From Pseudomonas sp. RIT-PI-r (GTDB taxonomy: Bacteria > Pseudomonadota > Gammaproteobacteria > Pseudomonadales > Pseudomonadaceae), in contig NZ_LIGE01000025.1 in assembly GCF_001297015.1 (NCBI RefSeq), forward strand, positions 806,001 through 870,000: 64,000 nucleotides of DNA, in the 5' to 3' direction. The translations under genes and the position numbers were made by a program. Below are positions 46,991-56,672 of this stretch, one piece after another (position 1 is the stretch's first letter; each line of letters starts with the position of its first letter). Under the pieces are notes generated by a model. It was not told the DNA's origin. It saw only the letters and a program-made list of their open reading frames with translations, and made no database searches.

Positions 46991-49242
46991 TCCTTGACGC
47001 AATCGACGGTGTAATGCCGCCCATTGCCTTCGTCTTCGTGTTGCAGTCCATGCACATCAGCGACAAAACCGGGAAAGCTGCTATCGAACGTGCGGGCAAA
47101 TTTCAGGTAATCGATGATCGAACGGGTCGCCTCGGTGAAGCGTTCGCCAGGCATGATCAACGGAATCCCCGGCGGATACGGCACCAGCATCACCGCAGCG
47201 ATCCGCCCTTCCAGCGCATCGATCGGCACCGCCTCGACTTCGCCGCGCACCAGATGATCGTAAGCATGTGCGGGTTTCATGGCGATCTCGGGGAGCACGG
47301 TGTACATGCGTTTGAGGTGTTTGGCCGTGGCATTGCTGCGGTAACAGGCATGCAGTTGATCGCACAAATCGCGCAACCCCATGCCGCGATAGCGCCCGGC
47401 ATCTTCTTGGGCGACGCAAGGCAGACAGCTTTCCAGACGCACGTTGGCGTCGTAGCTGCGCTTGAATTCCAGTAATTCAGTCAGCAGCGTGCTCCATTTA
47501 CCCTTGGTAATGCCCATCGAGAACAGTACCAGAAAGGAATACAGGCCGGTCTTCTCGACCACCAGCCCGCGCTCCCAGAGGAACTTGCTGACCACCGCCG
47601 CCGGAATGCCCTTGTCGCTCAGCGCTCCGCCGGCATTGAGGCCCGGCATTACCAGCGTGACCTTGATCGGATCGAGCAAGACGTAATCGTCACTGACTTC
47701 ACCAAAACCATGCCAGTCGGCATCCGGTTGCAGTAGCCAGTCCTCTGTCTGTACGCGGTCAATGCCTTCGACGCCCGGCGGCTGCCAGATCGAAAACCAC
47801 CAGTCATCGGCAGCGATATGCTGGCGCAGATTGGCCAACGCACGGCGGAAGCTCAGCGCTTCATCAAAGGTTTCCTGCAACAGTGAGCGCCCGGCCGGGC
47901 CTTCCATCATCGCCGACGCCACATCCAGCGAAGCGATGATGCTGTACTGCGGCGACGTCGAGATATGCATCATGAACGCTTCATTGAACCGATCGCGATC
48001 CAGTTGCCGCGCACCGCCGTCCTGCACATGAATCATCGAGGCCTGACTGAATGCCGCGAGCAATTTGTGCGTCGAATGGGTGGTGAACACCAGCGGGCTG
48101 TCTTCGCTGCGTGAGGTGGCCATGCCATAGCGTCCGGCGAAGAACTCGTGAAACGCCGCGTAGGCATACCAGGCCTCGTCGAAATGCAGCACTTCAACGC
48201 TGTTGCCGAGACTTTGCTTGATCAGCTCGGCGTTGTAACAGAGGCCGTCGTAGGTCGAATTGGTCACCACCGCGAGTTTGACTTTCGGCGCACGCCCCTT
48301 GGTCAGCGGGCTGGCGTCGATCTTCGCCTGGATCGATTCGCGACTGAACTCGCTCAGCGGAATCGGGCCGATGATCCCCAATTCATTGCGCTCCGGGCAC
48401 AGGTACAACGGGATCGCGCCGGTCATGATGATCGCGTGCAACACCGACTTGTGGCAATTGCGGTCGACCAGCACCAAGTCATCGCGCGCGACCATCGAGT
48501 GCCAGACGATCTTGTTGGCGGTCGAGGTGCCATTGATCACGAAAAAGGTGTGGTCAGCGCCGAAATTGCGCGCCGCGCGCGCCTCGGCTTCGGCGAGCGG
48601 CCCGGTGTGATCGAGCAGCGAACCCAGCTCCGGCACCGACACCGACAAATCCGAACGCAGGGTGTTTTCGCCAAAGAACTGGTGAAATGCCTGCCCCACC
48701 GGACTCTTGTGATAAGCCACACCGCCGCCATGACCGGGGGTGTGCCAGGAATAATTGGAGTCCGCCGTGTGCTGCACCAGGGCCTTGAAAAACGGTGGCA
48801 GTAAACCATCCAGATACTTGCGCGCCGCCCGCGCGACTTGCCTGGCGAGAAACGCCACGGTGTCTTCGAACAGATAGAGAATGCCACGCAGTTGGTTGAG
48901 CTCGGCCATCGCGTCGGCAGGGGCGTTTTCCAACGTGACTTGTTCACCCAAGGCAAAGATCGGCAGTTCCGGCGCACGCACCCGCGCCAGGCCGATCAGT
49001 TCGGCCATGTTCTGCAACAGATGGGAATTAGTGCTGGCGTCCTCGGCAGCAATCAGCATGCACGCGAGGCCATGATGGGTCGACGCCACCAACCGACCTT
49101 CGGCGTAGTCGGTAGCCGAAACGATACTGAAACCTTCCTGCTCCAACTCCCGGGCAATGCCACGGATACGGTCACCGGCGACCGTGTCGGCCTTGATATC
49201 GCGATGGACGATCAACACCGGGAACTTCAAATCTTTGTACAT
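46987..49242 (-). CDS. ldcA: Lysine decarboxylase LdcA (Orn/Lys/Arg decarboxylase, wing-domain type)
   Basis: 751 residues, the same length as I recall for P. aeruginosa LdcA (PA1818), and in the same neighbourhood. It removes CO2 from lysine to give cadaverine with pyridoxal phosphate. Domains: N-terminal receiver-like wing domain (about 1-130), PLP-binding core (SNYSWHTPGHGGGVAYHKSP near 163-182, PLP lysine in THSTHKLLAAFSQ near 391), C-terminal domain. Arginine or ornithine decarboxylases share these features, so the substrate call rests on overall resemblance. The PAO1 gene responds to ArgR; no such site was found here. The stop overlaps the GNAT start. Confidence 0.9.
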   Translation of the reverse strand: MYKDLKFPVLIVHRDIKADTVAGDRIRGIARELEQEGFSIVSATDYAEGRLVASTHHGLACMLIAAEDASTNSHLLQNMAELIGLARVRAPELPIFALGEQVTLENAPADAMAELNQLRGILYLFEDTVAFLARQVARAARKYLDGLLPPFFKALVQHTADSNYSWHTPGHGGGVAYHKSPVGQAFHQFFGENTLRSDLSVSVPELGSLLDHTGPLAEAEARAARNFGADHTFFVINGTSTANKIVWHSMVARDDLVLVDRNCHKSVLHAIIMTGAIPLYLCPERNELGIIGPIPLSEFSRESIQAKIDASPLTKGRAPKVKLAVVTNSTYDGLCYNAELIKQSLGNSVEVLHFDEAWYAYAAFHEFFAGRYGMATSRSEDSPLVFTTHSTHKLLAAFSQASMIHVQDGGARQLDRDRFNEAFMMHISTSPQYSIIASLDVASAMMEGPAGRSLLQETFDEALSFRRALANLRQHIAADDWWFSIWQPPGVEGIDRVQTEDWLLQPDADWHGFGEVSDDYVLLDPIKVTLVMPGLNAGGALSDKGIPAAVVSKFLWERGLVVEKTGLYSFLVLFSMGITKGKWSTLLTELLEFKRSYDANVRLESCLPCVAQEDAGRYRGMGLRDLCDQLHACYRSNATAKHLKRMYTVLPEIAMKPAHAYDHLVRGEVEAVPIDALEGRIAAVMLVPYPPGIPLIMPGERFTEATRSIIDYLKFARTFDSSFPGFVADVHGLQHEDEGNGRHYTVDCVKE

Positions 49243-49349
49243 GGGGCTCAGTGTCCTGAGGCGGCAGGTTTACAGCTGCCAATGCACTCAGGGTAGAGGG
49301 TTGCAGCGAATGTGGCGAGGGTGGCCAGTTGGCTTCATGGCGTCATAAG

Positions 49350-49445
49350 CAAAAGATCGCAGCCTGCGGCAGCTCCTACATTGGAATGTGATCCCCTGTA
49401 GGAGCTGCCGCAGGTTCGGGCCGCGATCGGACGATCTTTTGATCT
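49350..49445. repeat. REP palindrome cluster at the end of dnaQ
   Basis: An AAAGATCGCAGCCTGCGGCA arm at about 49350-49380 faces a second copy at about 49394-49414 that is interrupted by extra sequence (GTTCGGGCCGCGATCGGACG) before ending in GATCTTTTGAT. The element runs right up to the dnaQ stop codon. Confidence 0.8.
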
Positions 49446-50204
49446 TCAGGCTTGGGCGTCGGCTTCGGCGATCTGCGTCCATAACGCCGGGCCACCGGCA
49501 GACTTGGCAATAATCTCCAACCGCACCAGATGCGCCGCCAACTCATCTTCAGTCGCACGAATGATTCGCGCAGGCTGACGATCTGCCGGCAAACGACGAA
49601 TCTCGGTCGCCGAGTTGTCCGCACCCTCGCCCGAGCCATTACCGTCCGATGCATTGCCCGCCAGCGACAGGCTGGTCTGGCCACCGGTCATGGTCAGGTA
49701 GACGTCGGCGAGAATCTCCGAGTCGAGCAAGGCGCCGTGCAGTTCACGGCCGGAGTTGTCGACGCCATAGCGTTTGCACAATGCATCGAGGCTGTTGCGC
49801 TGCCCCGGGTGACGTTCCCGGGCCATCATCAGGGTGTCGAGGATCGAGCAGTGCTGCGTGATGTCAGCGCGATCCTTCTGCCCCATCAAGGCGAATTCGT
49901 TGTTGATGAAACCAACGTCGAACGCCGCGTTGTGGATGATCAGCTGCGCGCCCTTGATGAATTCGAAGAACTCATCGGCGACTTCGTTGAAACGCGGCTT
50001 GCCGACGAGGAATTCGTTGGTGATGCCGTGAACACCGATGGCGCCTTCGTCACTTTCGCGATCCGGTTGCAGGTAGACGTGAAAATGCCGGCCCGTCAGG
50101 CGCCGACCGATCAGTTCGACACAGCCGATTTCAATGATCCGGTGACCATCGGTCACCGGCATGCCGGTGGTTTCGGTATCGAGTACAACGGATCTGGTGG
50201 CCAT
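49446..50204 (-). CDS. dnaQ: DNA polymerase III epsilon subunit (3'-5' proofreading exonuclease)
   Basis: 252 residues. The DEDDh exonuclease motifs are in place: DTETTG (Asp9, Glu11), HNAAFDVGFINNEF (near 90-103) and HGALLDSEILADVY (near 155-168). The C-terminal ~75 residues are the flexible linker and the part that binds the polymerase alpha subunit. It proofreads during chromosome replication. The dnaQ-rnhA pairing on one strand is known from Pseudomonas; in enterobacteria the two are divergent. A REP pair lies between the two genes here. Confidence 0.97.
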   Translation of the reverse strand: MATRSVVLDTETTGMPVTDGHRIIEIGCVELIGRRLTGRHFHVYLQPDRESDEGAIGVHGITNEFLVGKPRFNEVADEFFEFIKGAQLIIHNAAFDVGFINNEFALMGQKDRADITQHCSILDTLMMARERHPGQRNSLDALCKRYGVDNSGRELHGALLDSEILADVYLTMTGGQTSLSLAGNASDGNGSGEGADNSATEIRRLPADRQPARIIRATEDELAAHLVRLEIIAKSAGGPALWTQIAEADAQA

Positions 50205-50286
50205 CAGTGTTCAGCTCTCAACGGGTCGATCTTGCAAAAAACGCGGATGTTAACACGCGTATTTCTGAGTTAGCGCGTCATCATTC

Positions 50287-50352
50287 ATCGCGAGCAGGCT
50301 CACTCCTACAGGGAAATGCATTCCAATTGTAGGAGTGAGCCTGCTCGCGATT
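50287..50352. repeat. REP palindrome pair between rnhA and dnaQ
   Basis: Inverted copies of the GGAGTGAGCCTGCTCGCGA type at about 50287-50312 and 50327-50352, just downstream of the rnhA stop. Confidence 0.85.
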
Positions 50353-50379
50353 GGGGGCACCATGGTGCAACGGAGGGAA

Positions 50380-50850
50380 TCAGGTCTGTTTGTAACCGCG
50401 CACTTCATCCACCCCACGGTTGGCCAACTGGTCCGCCCGCTCGTTACCGTGATGACCAATGTGCCCACGCACCCATTTCCAGGTGACCTTGTGGCGGTTG
50501 ACCTGCTCATCCAGCTCTTTCCACAGATCAGCGTTTTTCACCGGTTCTTTCGCAGCGGTTTTCCAGCCGCGTTTCTTCCAGTTGGCCATCCACTCGTTGA
50601 TGCCCTTCATCACATACTGCGAGTCGGTCACCAGCAATACTTCGCACGGCCGCTTCAAGGCTTCCAGGCCGCGAATCGCGCCGAGCAATTCCATGCGGTT
50701 GTTGGTGGTGTTGGCTTCGCCGCCCCACAGTTCCTTTTCAACGCCCTTGCACACCAGCAAGGCGCCCCAGCCGCCCGGGCCAGGATTGCCTTTGCAGGCA
50801 CCGTCAGTGAACAGCTCTACGGTGTCGACGCTTTCAACGCTTTCGCTCAT
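50380..50850 (-). CDS. rnhA: Ribonuclease HI
   Basis: 156 residues. It cuts the RNA strand of RNA-DNA hybrids. The four catalytic acids are visible: Asp16 ([16 protein letters not shown]), Glu54 ([10 protein letters not shown]), Asp76 (LVTDSQYV) and the late Asp in [12 protein letters not shown]. The [10 protein letters not shown] loop contains the catalytic His. The start is the single good ATG. The methyltransferase gene upstream lies 91 bases away on the same strand. Confidence 0.97.
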   Translation of the reverse strand: MSESVESVDTVELFTDGACKGNPGPGGWGALLVCKGVEKELWGGEANTTNNRMELLGAIRGLEALKRPCEVLLVTDSQYVMKGINEWMANWKKRGWKTAAKEPVKNADLWKELDEQVNRHKVTWKWVRGHIGHHGNERADQLANRGVDEVRGYKQT

Positions 50851-50941
50851 GCCACTCTATCCAGAATAAATGCCTGCCTCGCCGATCACGGATCGACGAT
50901 GGCCCGGGCCGGGACATGCCCGGCCACAAGTAAAAGAAGGT

Positions 50942-51700
50942 TTACGGTTCAATGCGGCGGCGATTGACCTTGGCCATCGGCAGCGGAATCAGCTTGCCCA
51001 TCGGCTCGCGGCGCTCCTGACGCAAGGGTCGCAAGCCAACCACGATCTTGCGCGCCACCAATAAATAGAAGCCGCCGCCCGACAGTTGCCAGTCACCGGC
51101 CTTGCGTTCCCAGCCGGCCAAGCGGGCCTGCCACTTGGGTGACGCGAGCGGCGGACGATAGCACCCGAAGCGGCGTTTCTCCAGCGCAAAGCCCAGCAGA
51201 TTGAGCCAGTCGGCGACCCGTGACGGCGAGATGCAGCGCGCCTGGCGCAAGGCGTCATGGGCGAAAACATGGCGTAAACCCCACGCGCTCCACGGATTGA
51301 TGCCGATGATCAGCAAGTGCCCGCCGGGGCGCACACTGCTTGCCGCTTCACGCAGCAAACCGTGGGGCGACAGGCAGAAATCCAGACCGTGCTGCATCAC
51401 TACCACGTCAGCGGCGTGCTCGCTCAGCGGCCAGGCTTGCTCTTCGCAGACAATCTCGACGCCCGGCAACGGCGCGCCAAGACGCACATTGCGCTGCACC
51501 TGCGGCGCCGCCGGCGGGGTTTCGGCCGACGGCCCGTAATGCACCAGATAACCGCCGAAGAACCGGCCCAACTCGTCTTCGAGCATGCGCCGCTCTTCAT
51601 CGAGCAGAAATTGCCCGAGCGGGCCGGACAGCCATTCACGGGCTGCGCCGATCAGGGCCAGCCAGTCAGGATCAGCCTGTGCGAACGCTTTATCACTCAT
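50942..51700 (-). CDS. Class I SAM-dependent methyltransferase-like protein
   Basis: 252 residues. The ADVVVMQHGLDFCLSPHGLL and SVRPGGHLLIIGINPWSAWG segments are motifs II and III of the methyltransferase_11 type. The glycine-rich motif I expected near 60-75 is not clear, so SAM binding is uncertain. The basic tail (AKVNRRRIEP) is unusual. PAO1 has a similar gene (PA1814) in the same place. The ATG at 51700 is chosen over TTG at 51712 because GGAG is spaced 7 bases from it. Divergent from gloB, 66 bases between starts. Confidence 0.82.
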   Translation of the reverse strand: MSDKAFAQADPDWLALIGAAREWLSGPLGQFLLDEERRMLEDELGRFFGGYLVHYGPSAETPPAAPQVQRNVRLGAPLPGVEIVCEEQAWPLSEHAADVVVMQHGLDFCLSPHGLLREAASSVRPGGHLLIIGINPWSAWGLRHVFAHDALRQARCISPSRVADWLNLLGFALEKRRFGCYRPPLASPKWQARLAGWERKAGDWQLSGGGFYLLVARKIVVGLRPLRQERREPMGKLIPLPMAKVNRRRIEP

Positions 51701-51766
51701 CGCATTCTCCAAAGCGCCAGGAACTACTAAGATGCGCCAATGTTTTCCGCTTGGCGAATTCCGACG

Positions 51767-52534
51767 ATGATACAGATCAGTGCCCTGCCCGCGTTCACCG
51801 ACAACTACATCTGGTTGTTACAGGATCACCGTACCCAACGCTGCGCGGTGGTCGATCCGGGCGATGCCGCGCCCGTGATGGCATGGATCGAGGCCCATCC
51901 GGGCTGGGTCTTGAGCGACATCCTGATTACCCACCATCACCATGATCACGTCGGCGGCGTCGAACGCCTGAAAGCCGCGAGCGGCGCGACTGTTTACGGC
52001 CCGGCCAGCGAAAGCATTCCGGGGCGCGACGTCGCGCTCAAGGACAACGATACCGTCAGCGTGCTTGGCTGGGACTTCGCTGTCCATGCGGTGCCCGGTC
52101 ACACTTTGGGACACATCGCCTACTACCATCACGGTCTGCTGTTCTGCGGCGACACCCTGTTCGCCGCCGGTTGCGGGCGACTGTTCGAAGGCACGCCGGA
52201 ACAGATGCACCACTCGCTCAGCCGTCTCGCCGCGTTACCGGAAGATACGCTGGTCTACTGCACCCATGAATACACCCTGAGCAACCTCAAGTTCGCCGCC
52301 GCCGTCGAGCCGACGAACCCGGACATTGCCGCCCGTCTGGAAAAAGTCACCCGACAACGGCAGAACGGCGTCATGACCCTGCCTTCGACCCTGGCCCTGG
52401 AAAAGCTCACAAATCCGTTTTTGCGCACCAGTGAAACATTAGTTACACAAAAAGTGGACGAACGGGCAGGCGCTCAAAACCGGGCGCCGAGTGAGGTATT
52501 TGCGGCTCTGCGGGCATGGAAAGATAAGTTCTAA
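51767..52534 (+). CDS. gloB: Hydroxyacylglutathione hydrolase (glyoxalase II)
   Basis: 255 residues, the usual size. It frees D-lactate from S-lactoylglutathione in methylglyoxal removal. The metallo-beta-lactamase metal site THHHHDH lies at 55-61, with further ligands in [12 protein letters not shown] (near 108-119) and [17 protein letters not shown] (near 127-143), and the glutathione-binding CTHEYTLSN and C-terminal helices follow. The start at the [11 protein letters not shown]et is decided by homology; the longer frame adds nine residues not seen in the family. Confidence 0.96.
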   Translation: MIQISALPAFTDNYIWLLQDHRTQRCAVVDPGDAAPVMAWIEAHPGWVLSDILITHHHHDHVGGVERLKAASGATVYGPASESIPGRDVALKDNDTVSVLGWDFAVHAVPGHTLGHIAYYHHGLLFCGDTLFAAGCGRLFEGTPEQMHHSLSRLAALPEDTLVYCTHEYTLSNLKFAAAVEPTNPDIAARLEKVTRQRQNGVMTLPSTLALEKLTNPFLRTSETLVTQKVDERAGAQNRAPSEVFAALRAWKDKF

Positions 52535-52633
52535 GCACCCTCTTGCCTGGTACAAAAATTCTGAATGGTTGACCGCAAGGGGTGCGCTTTCTAGAATCGC
52601 CCGACATTTTTGCCCGGAACTTACTTCCAGCCA

Positions 52634-54097
52634 ATGTCGTCATCCATACGTAAGTCCGTCAATTCAGACGCATTGACCCGCCTGGCGCAAGCCATCGCGG
52701 TGGCTGTGTCCGCCACGCTGGCGGGCTGTTCCAGCCATGCTCCGCAGACTGAAGCGACCCATACGCCGAACATTGCTGCGCGAGCCAAGCAGAAGCCGAT
52801 CTGGCTGACCGAGAAGCCCAGCCCACAGGTTCCCCAGGATATCTGGGAACGCATGCGCCAGGGCTTCCAGTTGCAGGAAGGCCTCGGCGTAAATCCGCGC
52901 ATCGAGCAACAGCGCCTGTGGTTCGCCAGCAATCCCTCTTTCCTCGAGAACGCCGGCGAACGCGGCAGTCTCTATATTCACTACATCGTCGAACGCCTCG
53001 AAGAACGCAACATGCCGCTGGAACTGGCCCTGCTGCCAGTGATTGAAAGCGCCTACAACCCGATGGCCTATTCGCGCGCCGATGCTGTCGGGCTGTGGCA
53101 ATTCATTCCGTCCACCGGGCGTTACTTCAACCTGCGCCAGACCCGTTTCTATGATGGCCGTCGCGACATCACTGCCTCGACTACGGCCGCGATGGATTAC
53201 CTGACTCGCCTGCACGACATGTTCAACGGCGACTGGTTGCTCGCCCTGGCCGCGTACAACGCCGGCGAAGGCACGGTCAGCCGCGCGATCGAACGTAACG
53301 AAAAGCTTGGCCTGCCGACCGACTACTGGAACCTGCCGCTGCCGGCGGAAACCCAGGCGTACGTGCCGAAGCTGCTGGCATTGTCGCAAGTGGTGCTGGC
53401 GCCAGAGGCCTACGGGGTCAACCTCAACCCGATCGCCAACGAACCGTACTTCCAGGTCGTCGAAATCAACCAGCGCATGGACCTGTCCAAGGTTGCCGCG
53501 GTGGCGAACATCGACGAAGACGAACTGTTCCAGCTCAACCCGGCGTTCAAGCAGCGCACCACCATCGACGGCCCTCAGCATCTGCTGGTGCCAACGTCGA
53601 AGGCGCAACTGCTGACCGCCAGCCTGCAGACCATGCGGCCTGACGAGCTGATCAGCCCGCGCTCGCTGAAGCCGGTGTTCGAGGGTGCCGATCCTTCCGA
53701 GGTGGCAAAACTCAAGCGCGCTTACCGCGTGAAGCGTGGCGACAACCTCGGCTCCATCGCCAAGGCCAACAAGGTTGAAGTCAAGGATCTGCAGCGCTGG
53801 AACAAGCTGACCGGCAAGAACCTCAAGGTCGGCCAGACCCTGGTGATGCAGGACAACACCAAGCGTGCGCCGGCTCGCAAATCTGGGCGCGTCAACACAG
53901 TGATTGCGGCCAACAGCAAGAACAAAGGCAAGGACGACAGCGCGCAGCAGACCCAGTACAAGGTCAAGCGCGGCGACACGCTGTACGTGGTGGCCAAGCG
54001 TTTCAACGTTGAGATGCAGCATCTCAAGCGCTGGAATCCGGGTGCGGGTAAAGCGTTGAAGCCGGGGCAGATGCTCACGGTTTATCAGCCGCACTGA
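52634..54097 (+). CDS. mltD: Membrane-bound lytic transglycosylase D
   Basis: 487 residues. A lipoprotein that cuts peptidoglycan strands with formation of anhydromuramic ends. Lipobox LAGC (Cys32), then an SLT domain (about 110-260) with the catalytic Glu in PVIESAYNPMAYS, the GLWQFIPSTGRYF block and LALAAYNAGEG, and two LysM repeats (about 364-407 YRVKRGDNLGSIAKANKVEV; 440-483 YKVKRGDTLYVVAKRFNVEM) joined by a basic linker. The distance from the SD-like GGAAC is long, so the start is somewhat uncertain. A terminator follows. Confidence 0.95.
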   Translation: MSSSIRKSVNSDALTRLAQAIAVAVSATLAGCSSHAPQTEATHTPNIAARAKQKPIWLTEKPSPQVPQDIWERMRQGFQLQEGLGVNPRIEQQRLWFASNPSFLENAGERGSLYIHYIVERLEERNMPLELALLPVIESAYNPMAYSRADAVGLWQFIPSTGRYFNLRQTRFYDGRRDITASTTAAMDYLTRLHDMFNGDWLLALAAYNAGEGTVSRAIERNEKLGLPTDYWNLPLPAETQAYVPKLLALSQVVLAPEAYGVNLNPIANEPYFQVVEINQRMDLSKVAAVANIDEDELFQLNPAFKQRTTIDGPQHLLVPTSKAQLLTASLQTMRPDELISPRSLKPVFEGADPSEVAKLKRAYRVKRGDNLGSIAKANKVEVKDLQRWNKLTGKNLKVGQTLVMQDNTKRAPARKSGRVNTVIAANSKNKGKDDSAQQTQYKVKRGDTLYVVAKRFNVEMQHLKRWNPGAGKALKPGQMLTVYQPH

Positions 54098-54103
54098 TCG
54101 AAG

Positions 54104-54132
54104 AGCCCCTGAGTTTGCAGGGGCTTTTTTTT
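54104..54132 (+). terminator. Rho-independent terminator of mltD
   Basis: Stem AGCCCCTG / CAGGGGCT around a six-base loop, followed by eight T residues. Confidence 0.92.
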
Positions 54133-54164
54133 GATCACGTTTTTGTGGTGTGCTTTAGATCCAT

Positions 54165-54733
54165 CCCCCTCACCCCAGCCCTCTCCCCCAAGGGGGCGAG
54201 GGGGAAAGGGAGCCGACCTCCGTGCTGTTCAACATCCGAGTTCGACTCGGTATCGCACGTCGGCGCAGCTCTCGCAAACACCACAGTCAGTCCCCTCTCC
54301 CTCCGGGAGAGGGTTAGTGAGGGGCTTCTCAAATCGTGAATTCGGCTCGGTATCACACGTCGGCGCAATTCGCCCAAACACCGCAATCAGTCCCCTCTCC
54401 CCCCGGGAGAGGGTTAGGGTGAGGGGCTTTTGAAAACTTGAGTTCGACTCGGTGCAGCACGTCGGTGCAATTCGCCCAGACACCGCAATCAGTCCCCTCT
54501 CCCCCCGGGAGAGGGTTAGGGTGAGGGGCTTTTGAAAACTTGAGTTCGACTCGGTGCAACACGTCGGTGCAATTCGCCCAGACACCGCAATCAGTCCCCT
54601 CTCCCCCCGGGAGAGGGTTAGGGTGAGGGGCTTTTGAAAACTTGAGTTCGACTCGGTGCAACACGTCGGTGCAATTCGCCCAGACACCACGATCAGTCCC
54701 CTCTCCCTCCGGGAGAGGGTTAGGGTGAGGGGC
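54165..54733. repeat. Tandem array 2: leader plus five ~102-bp units
   Basis: The array has the same leader as array 1 (54165-54213), then five units with starts near 54237, 54337, 54439, 54541 and 54643 (spacing 100-102 bases). Each unit carries GAGTTCGACTCGG, CACGTCGG, CAATTCGCCCA and a closing hairpin CTCTCCC-n-GGGAGAGGGTTAGGG. The last three units are almost identical, pointing to recent expansion. The array fills most of the 742 bases between mltD and nppA1; after it, 54734-54839 must hold the nppA1 promoter, but I see no clear -10/-35 pair. Confidence 0.88.
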
Positions 54734-54839
54734 TCTTCGCGCAAACGATTAACCGCGCATTAACCCACATCTTTTTCCTGCCCAGACAAGCTGTTACTGT
54801 ACGGCCCACAAAGCCCAAGCCGCTTGGATCGGATCTGAC

Positions 54840-56672
54840 TTGAAGCGTCCCCTCCTCCTGCTCCTGATCAGCCTGGCCTTGAGCTCAACCGCAAGCGCGA
54901 CGATTACCGAAAGTCACGGTTATGCGCAGTTCGGCACGCTCAAGTACCCGGCCAGATTTACCCACTTCGACTGGGTCAACCCGCAAGCGCCCAAGGGCGG
55001 TACGTTGCGGGTGATGGCGTTCGGCACCTTCGATACGGTCAATCCGTACACGTTCAAGGGCACCAGCCCGGTCACCACAGCGAATTTCCTTCAGTACGGC
55101 ATCAACGAGCTGAACGAGCCGCTGATGGTCGGCACCGGCCAGTATTCGCCATCCGGTGACGAACCCGCGTCGAGTTACGGCTTGATCGCGCAATCGGTGG
55201 AATACAGCGAAGATCGCAGCTGGGTCGTCTTCAACCTGCGTCCCGAGGCGCGCTTCCACGACGGCACGCCGATCACCGCTTATGACGTGGCGTTCTCCTA
55301 TCGAACGCTGCTCAAGGACGGTCATCCGCTGTACCGCACCGCGCTGCAGGAAGTGCTGCGGGTCGACATTCTCAACAAACAGCGCATTCGCTTCGTGCTC
55401 AAGCGCTCCGGCAATCCACTTTTGATTCTGCGCCTCGGCGAATTGCCGGTGCTGCCGCAGCATTACTGGAAAGACCGCGACTTCAAGGCCACAACCTTCG
55501 AACCGCCACTGGGCAGCGGGCCGTATCGCATCACCTCGGTCACGCCGGGCCGGCAGTTGATCTTCGAACGGGTCAAGGATTACTGGGGCAAGGACTTGCC
55601 GGTCAATCGCGGCAAGTACAACTTCGATCGCATGGAAGTCGAGTTCTACCGCGACAGCGATGTCGCCTTCGAAGCGTTCAAGGCTGGCGAATTCGACATT
55701 TACATCGAGCATCAGGCGAAGAACTGGGCCAACGGCTACAACTTCCCCGCGATACGCCGTGGCGACGTGATCAAGGCGCAGATTCCGCATCAGATCCCGA
55801 CCCAGAGTCAGGGCCTGTTCATGAACACCCGCCGCGCCACCTTCGCCGATGTGAAGACCCGCGAAGCGCTGGGCCTGATGTTCGACTTCGAGTGGACCAA
55901 CCGCGCACTGTTCAGCGATGCCTACAAGCGCACCACCAGTTACTACCCCAACAGTGAATTCACAACCTCCGGCCTGCCGGTCGGGGGGGAATGGCTGATG
56001 CTCAAGCCGTACAAGGAACAACTGCCGGCCAAGCTGTTCATCGAACCGTTCACTCTGCCAAAAACCGACGGTCGCGGCATTCCCCGGGAAACCATGCGCA
56101 AGGCATTGGCGTTGCTCGCCGAAGCCGGCTGGAAGCTCAACGGGCAGCGCCTGCAAAACGCTGAAGGCCAACCGCTGCGGTTCGAGCTGTTGCTGGTCAA
56201 TCCGAACCTGGAGCGCCTCTACCAGCCCTACATCGAGAACCTCAACAGCATCGGCATCGACGCGCGCCTGCGCACCGTGGATCGGGCGCAGTACAAACAG
56301 CGCCTCGATCAATTTGATTTCGACATGATCTCGATGACGCTCAACCAGACCTTAAGCCCGGGCCTTGAGCAGTGGCAGTATTTCCATTCCAGTCAGGTCG
56401 GGGTCAAGGGCAGCAAAAATTACGCGGGCATCGCCAACCCGGTGGTCGATCACCTGCTCGAACAGTTGCTTGCCGCGCGCACTCGCGACGAGCAGGTCGC
56501 CGCTGGCAAGGCGCTCGACCGCGTGCTGCTCTGGCAGCACTACAGCATTCCCAACTGGTACCTCAATTATCACCGTCTGGCCTACCGCAACCGGTTGGCC
56601 TTCGTCACTACGCCGCCCTTCACCCTGGGCTTGAGCGCGTGGTGGCTGAAGTCTTCGGAGAAAGATCGATGA
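54840..56672 (+). CDS. nppA1: Peptide/nucleoside-antibiotic ABC importer, substrate-binding protein 1
   Basis: 610 residues with a Sec signal peptide (about 1-20, ending SSTASA). It is a cluster C (SBP_bac_5, oligopeptide/YejA-like) binding protein: [54 protein letters not shown]. The gene order (two binding proteins, two permeases, fused ATPase, then fabI) matches the npp operon of P. aeruginosa, which takes up peptides and peptidyl-nucleoside antibiotics; the E. coli relative Yej imports microcin C. The start is TTG at 54840, with no better in-frame ATG near the signal peptide. Its stop overlaps nppA2 (ATGA). Confidence 0.88.
   Translation: MKRPLLLLLISLALSSTASATITESHGYAQFGTLKYPARFTHFDWVNPQAPKGGTLRVMAFGTFDTVNPYTFKGTSPVTTANFLQYGINELNEPLMVGTGQYSPSGDEPASSYGLIAQSVEYSEDRSWVVFNLRPEARFHDGTPITAYDVAFSYRTLLKDGHPLYRTALQEVLRVDILNKQRIRFVLKRSGNPLLILRLGELPVLPQHYWKDRDFKATTFEPPLGSGPYRITSVTPGRQLIFERVKDYWGKDLPVNRGKYNFDRMEVEFYRDSDVAFEAFKAGEFDIYIEHQAKNWANGYNFPAIRRGDVIKAQIPHQIPTQSQGLFMNTRRATFADVKTREALGLMFDFEWTNRALFSDAYKRTTSYYPNSEFTTSGLPVGGEWLMLKPYKEQLPAKLFIEPFTLPKTDGRGIPRETMRKALALLAEAGWKLNGQRLQNAEGQPLRFELLLVNPNLERLYQPYIENLNSIGIDARLRTVDRAQYKQRLDQFDFDMISMTLNQTLSPGLEQWQYFHSSQVGVKGSKNYAGIANPVVDHLLEQLLAARTRDEQVAAGKALDRVLLWQHYSIPNWYLNYHRLAYRNRLAFVTTPPFTLGLSAWWLKSSEKDR

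Noticed and set aside
54165..54733. Possible CRISPR array
   Set aside because: The unit is 102 bases with no unique spacers between short repeats, and no cas genes are nearby.
54229..54744. 171-codon minus-strand open frame with repeated LTLSRGERG segments
   Set aside because: It is translated from the 102-bp tandem repeats; the protein repeat only mirrors the DNA repeat.
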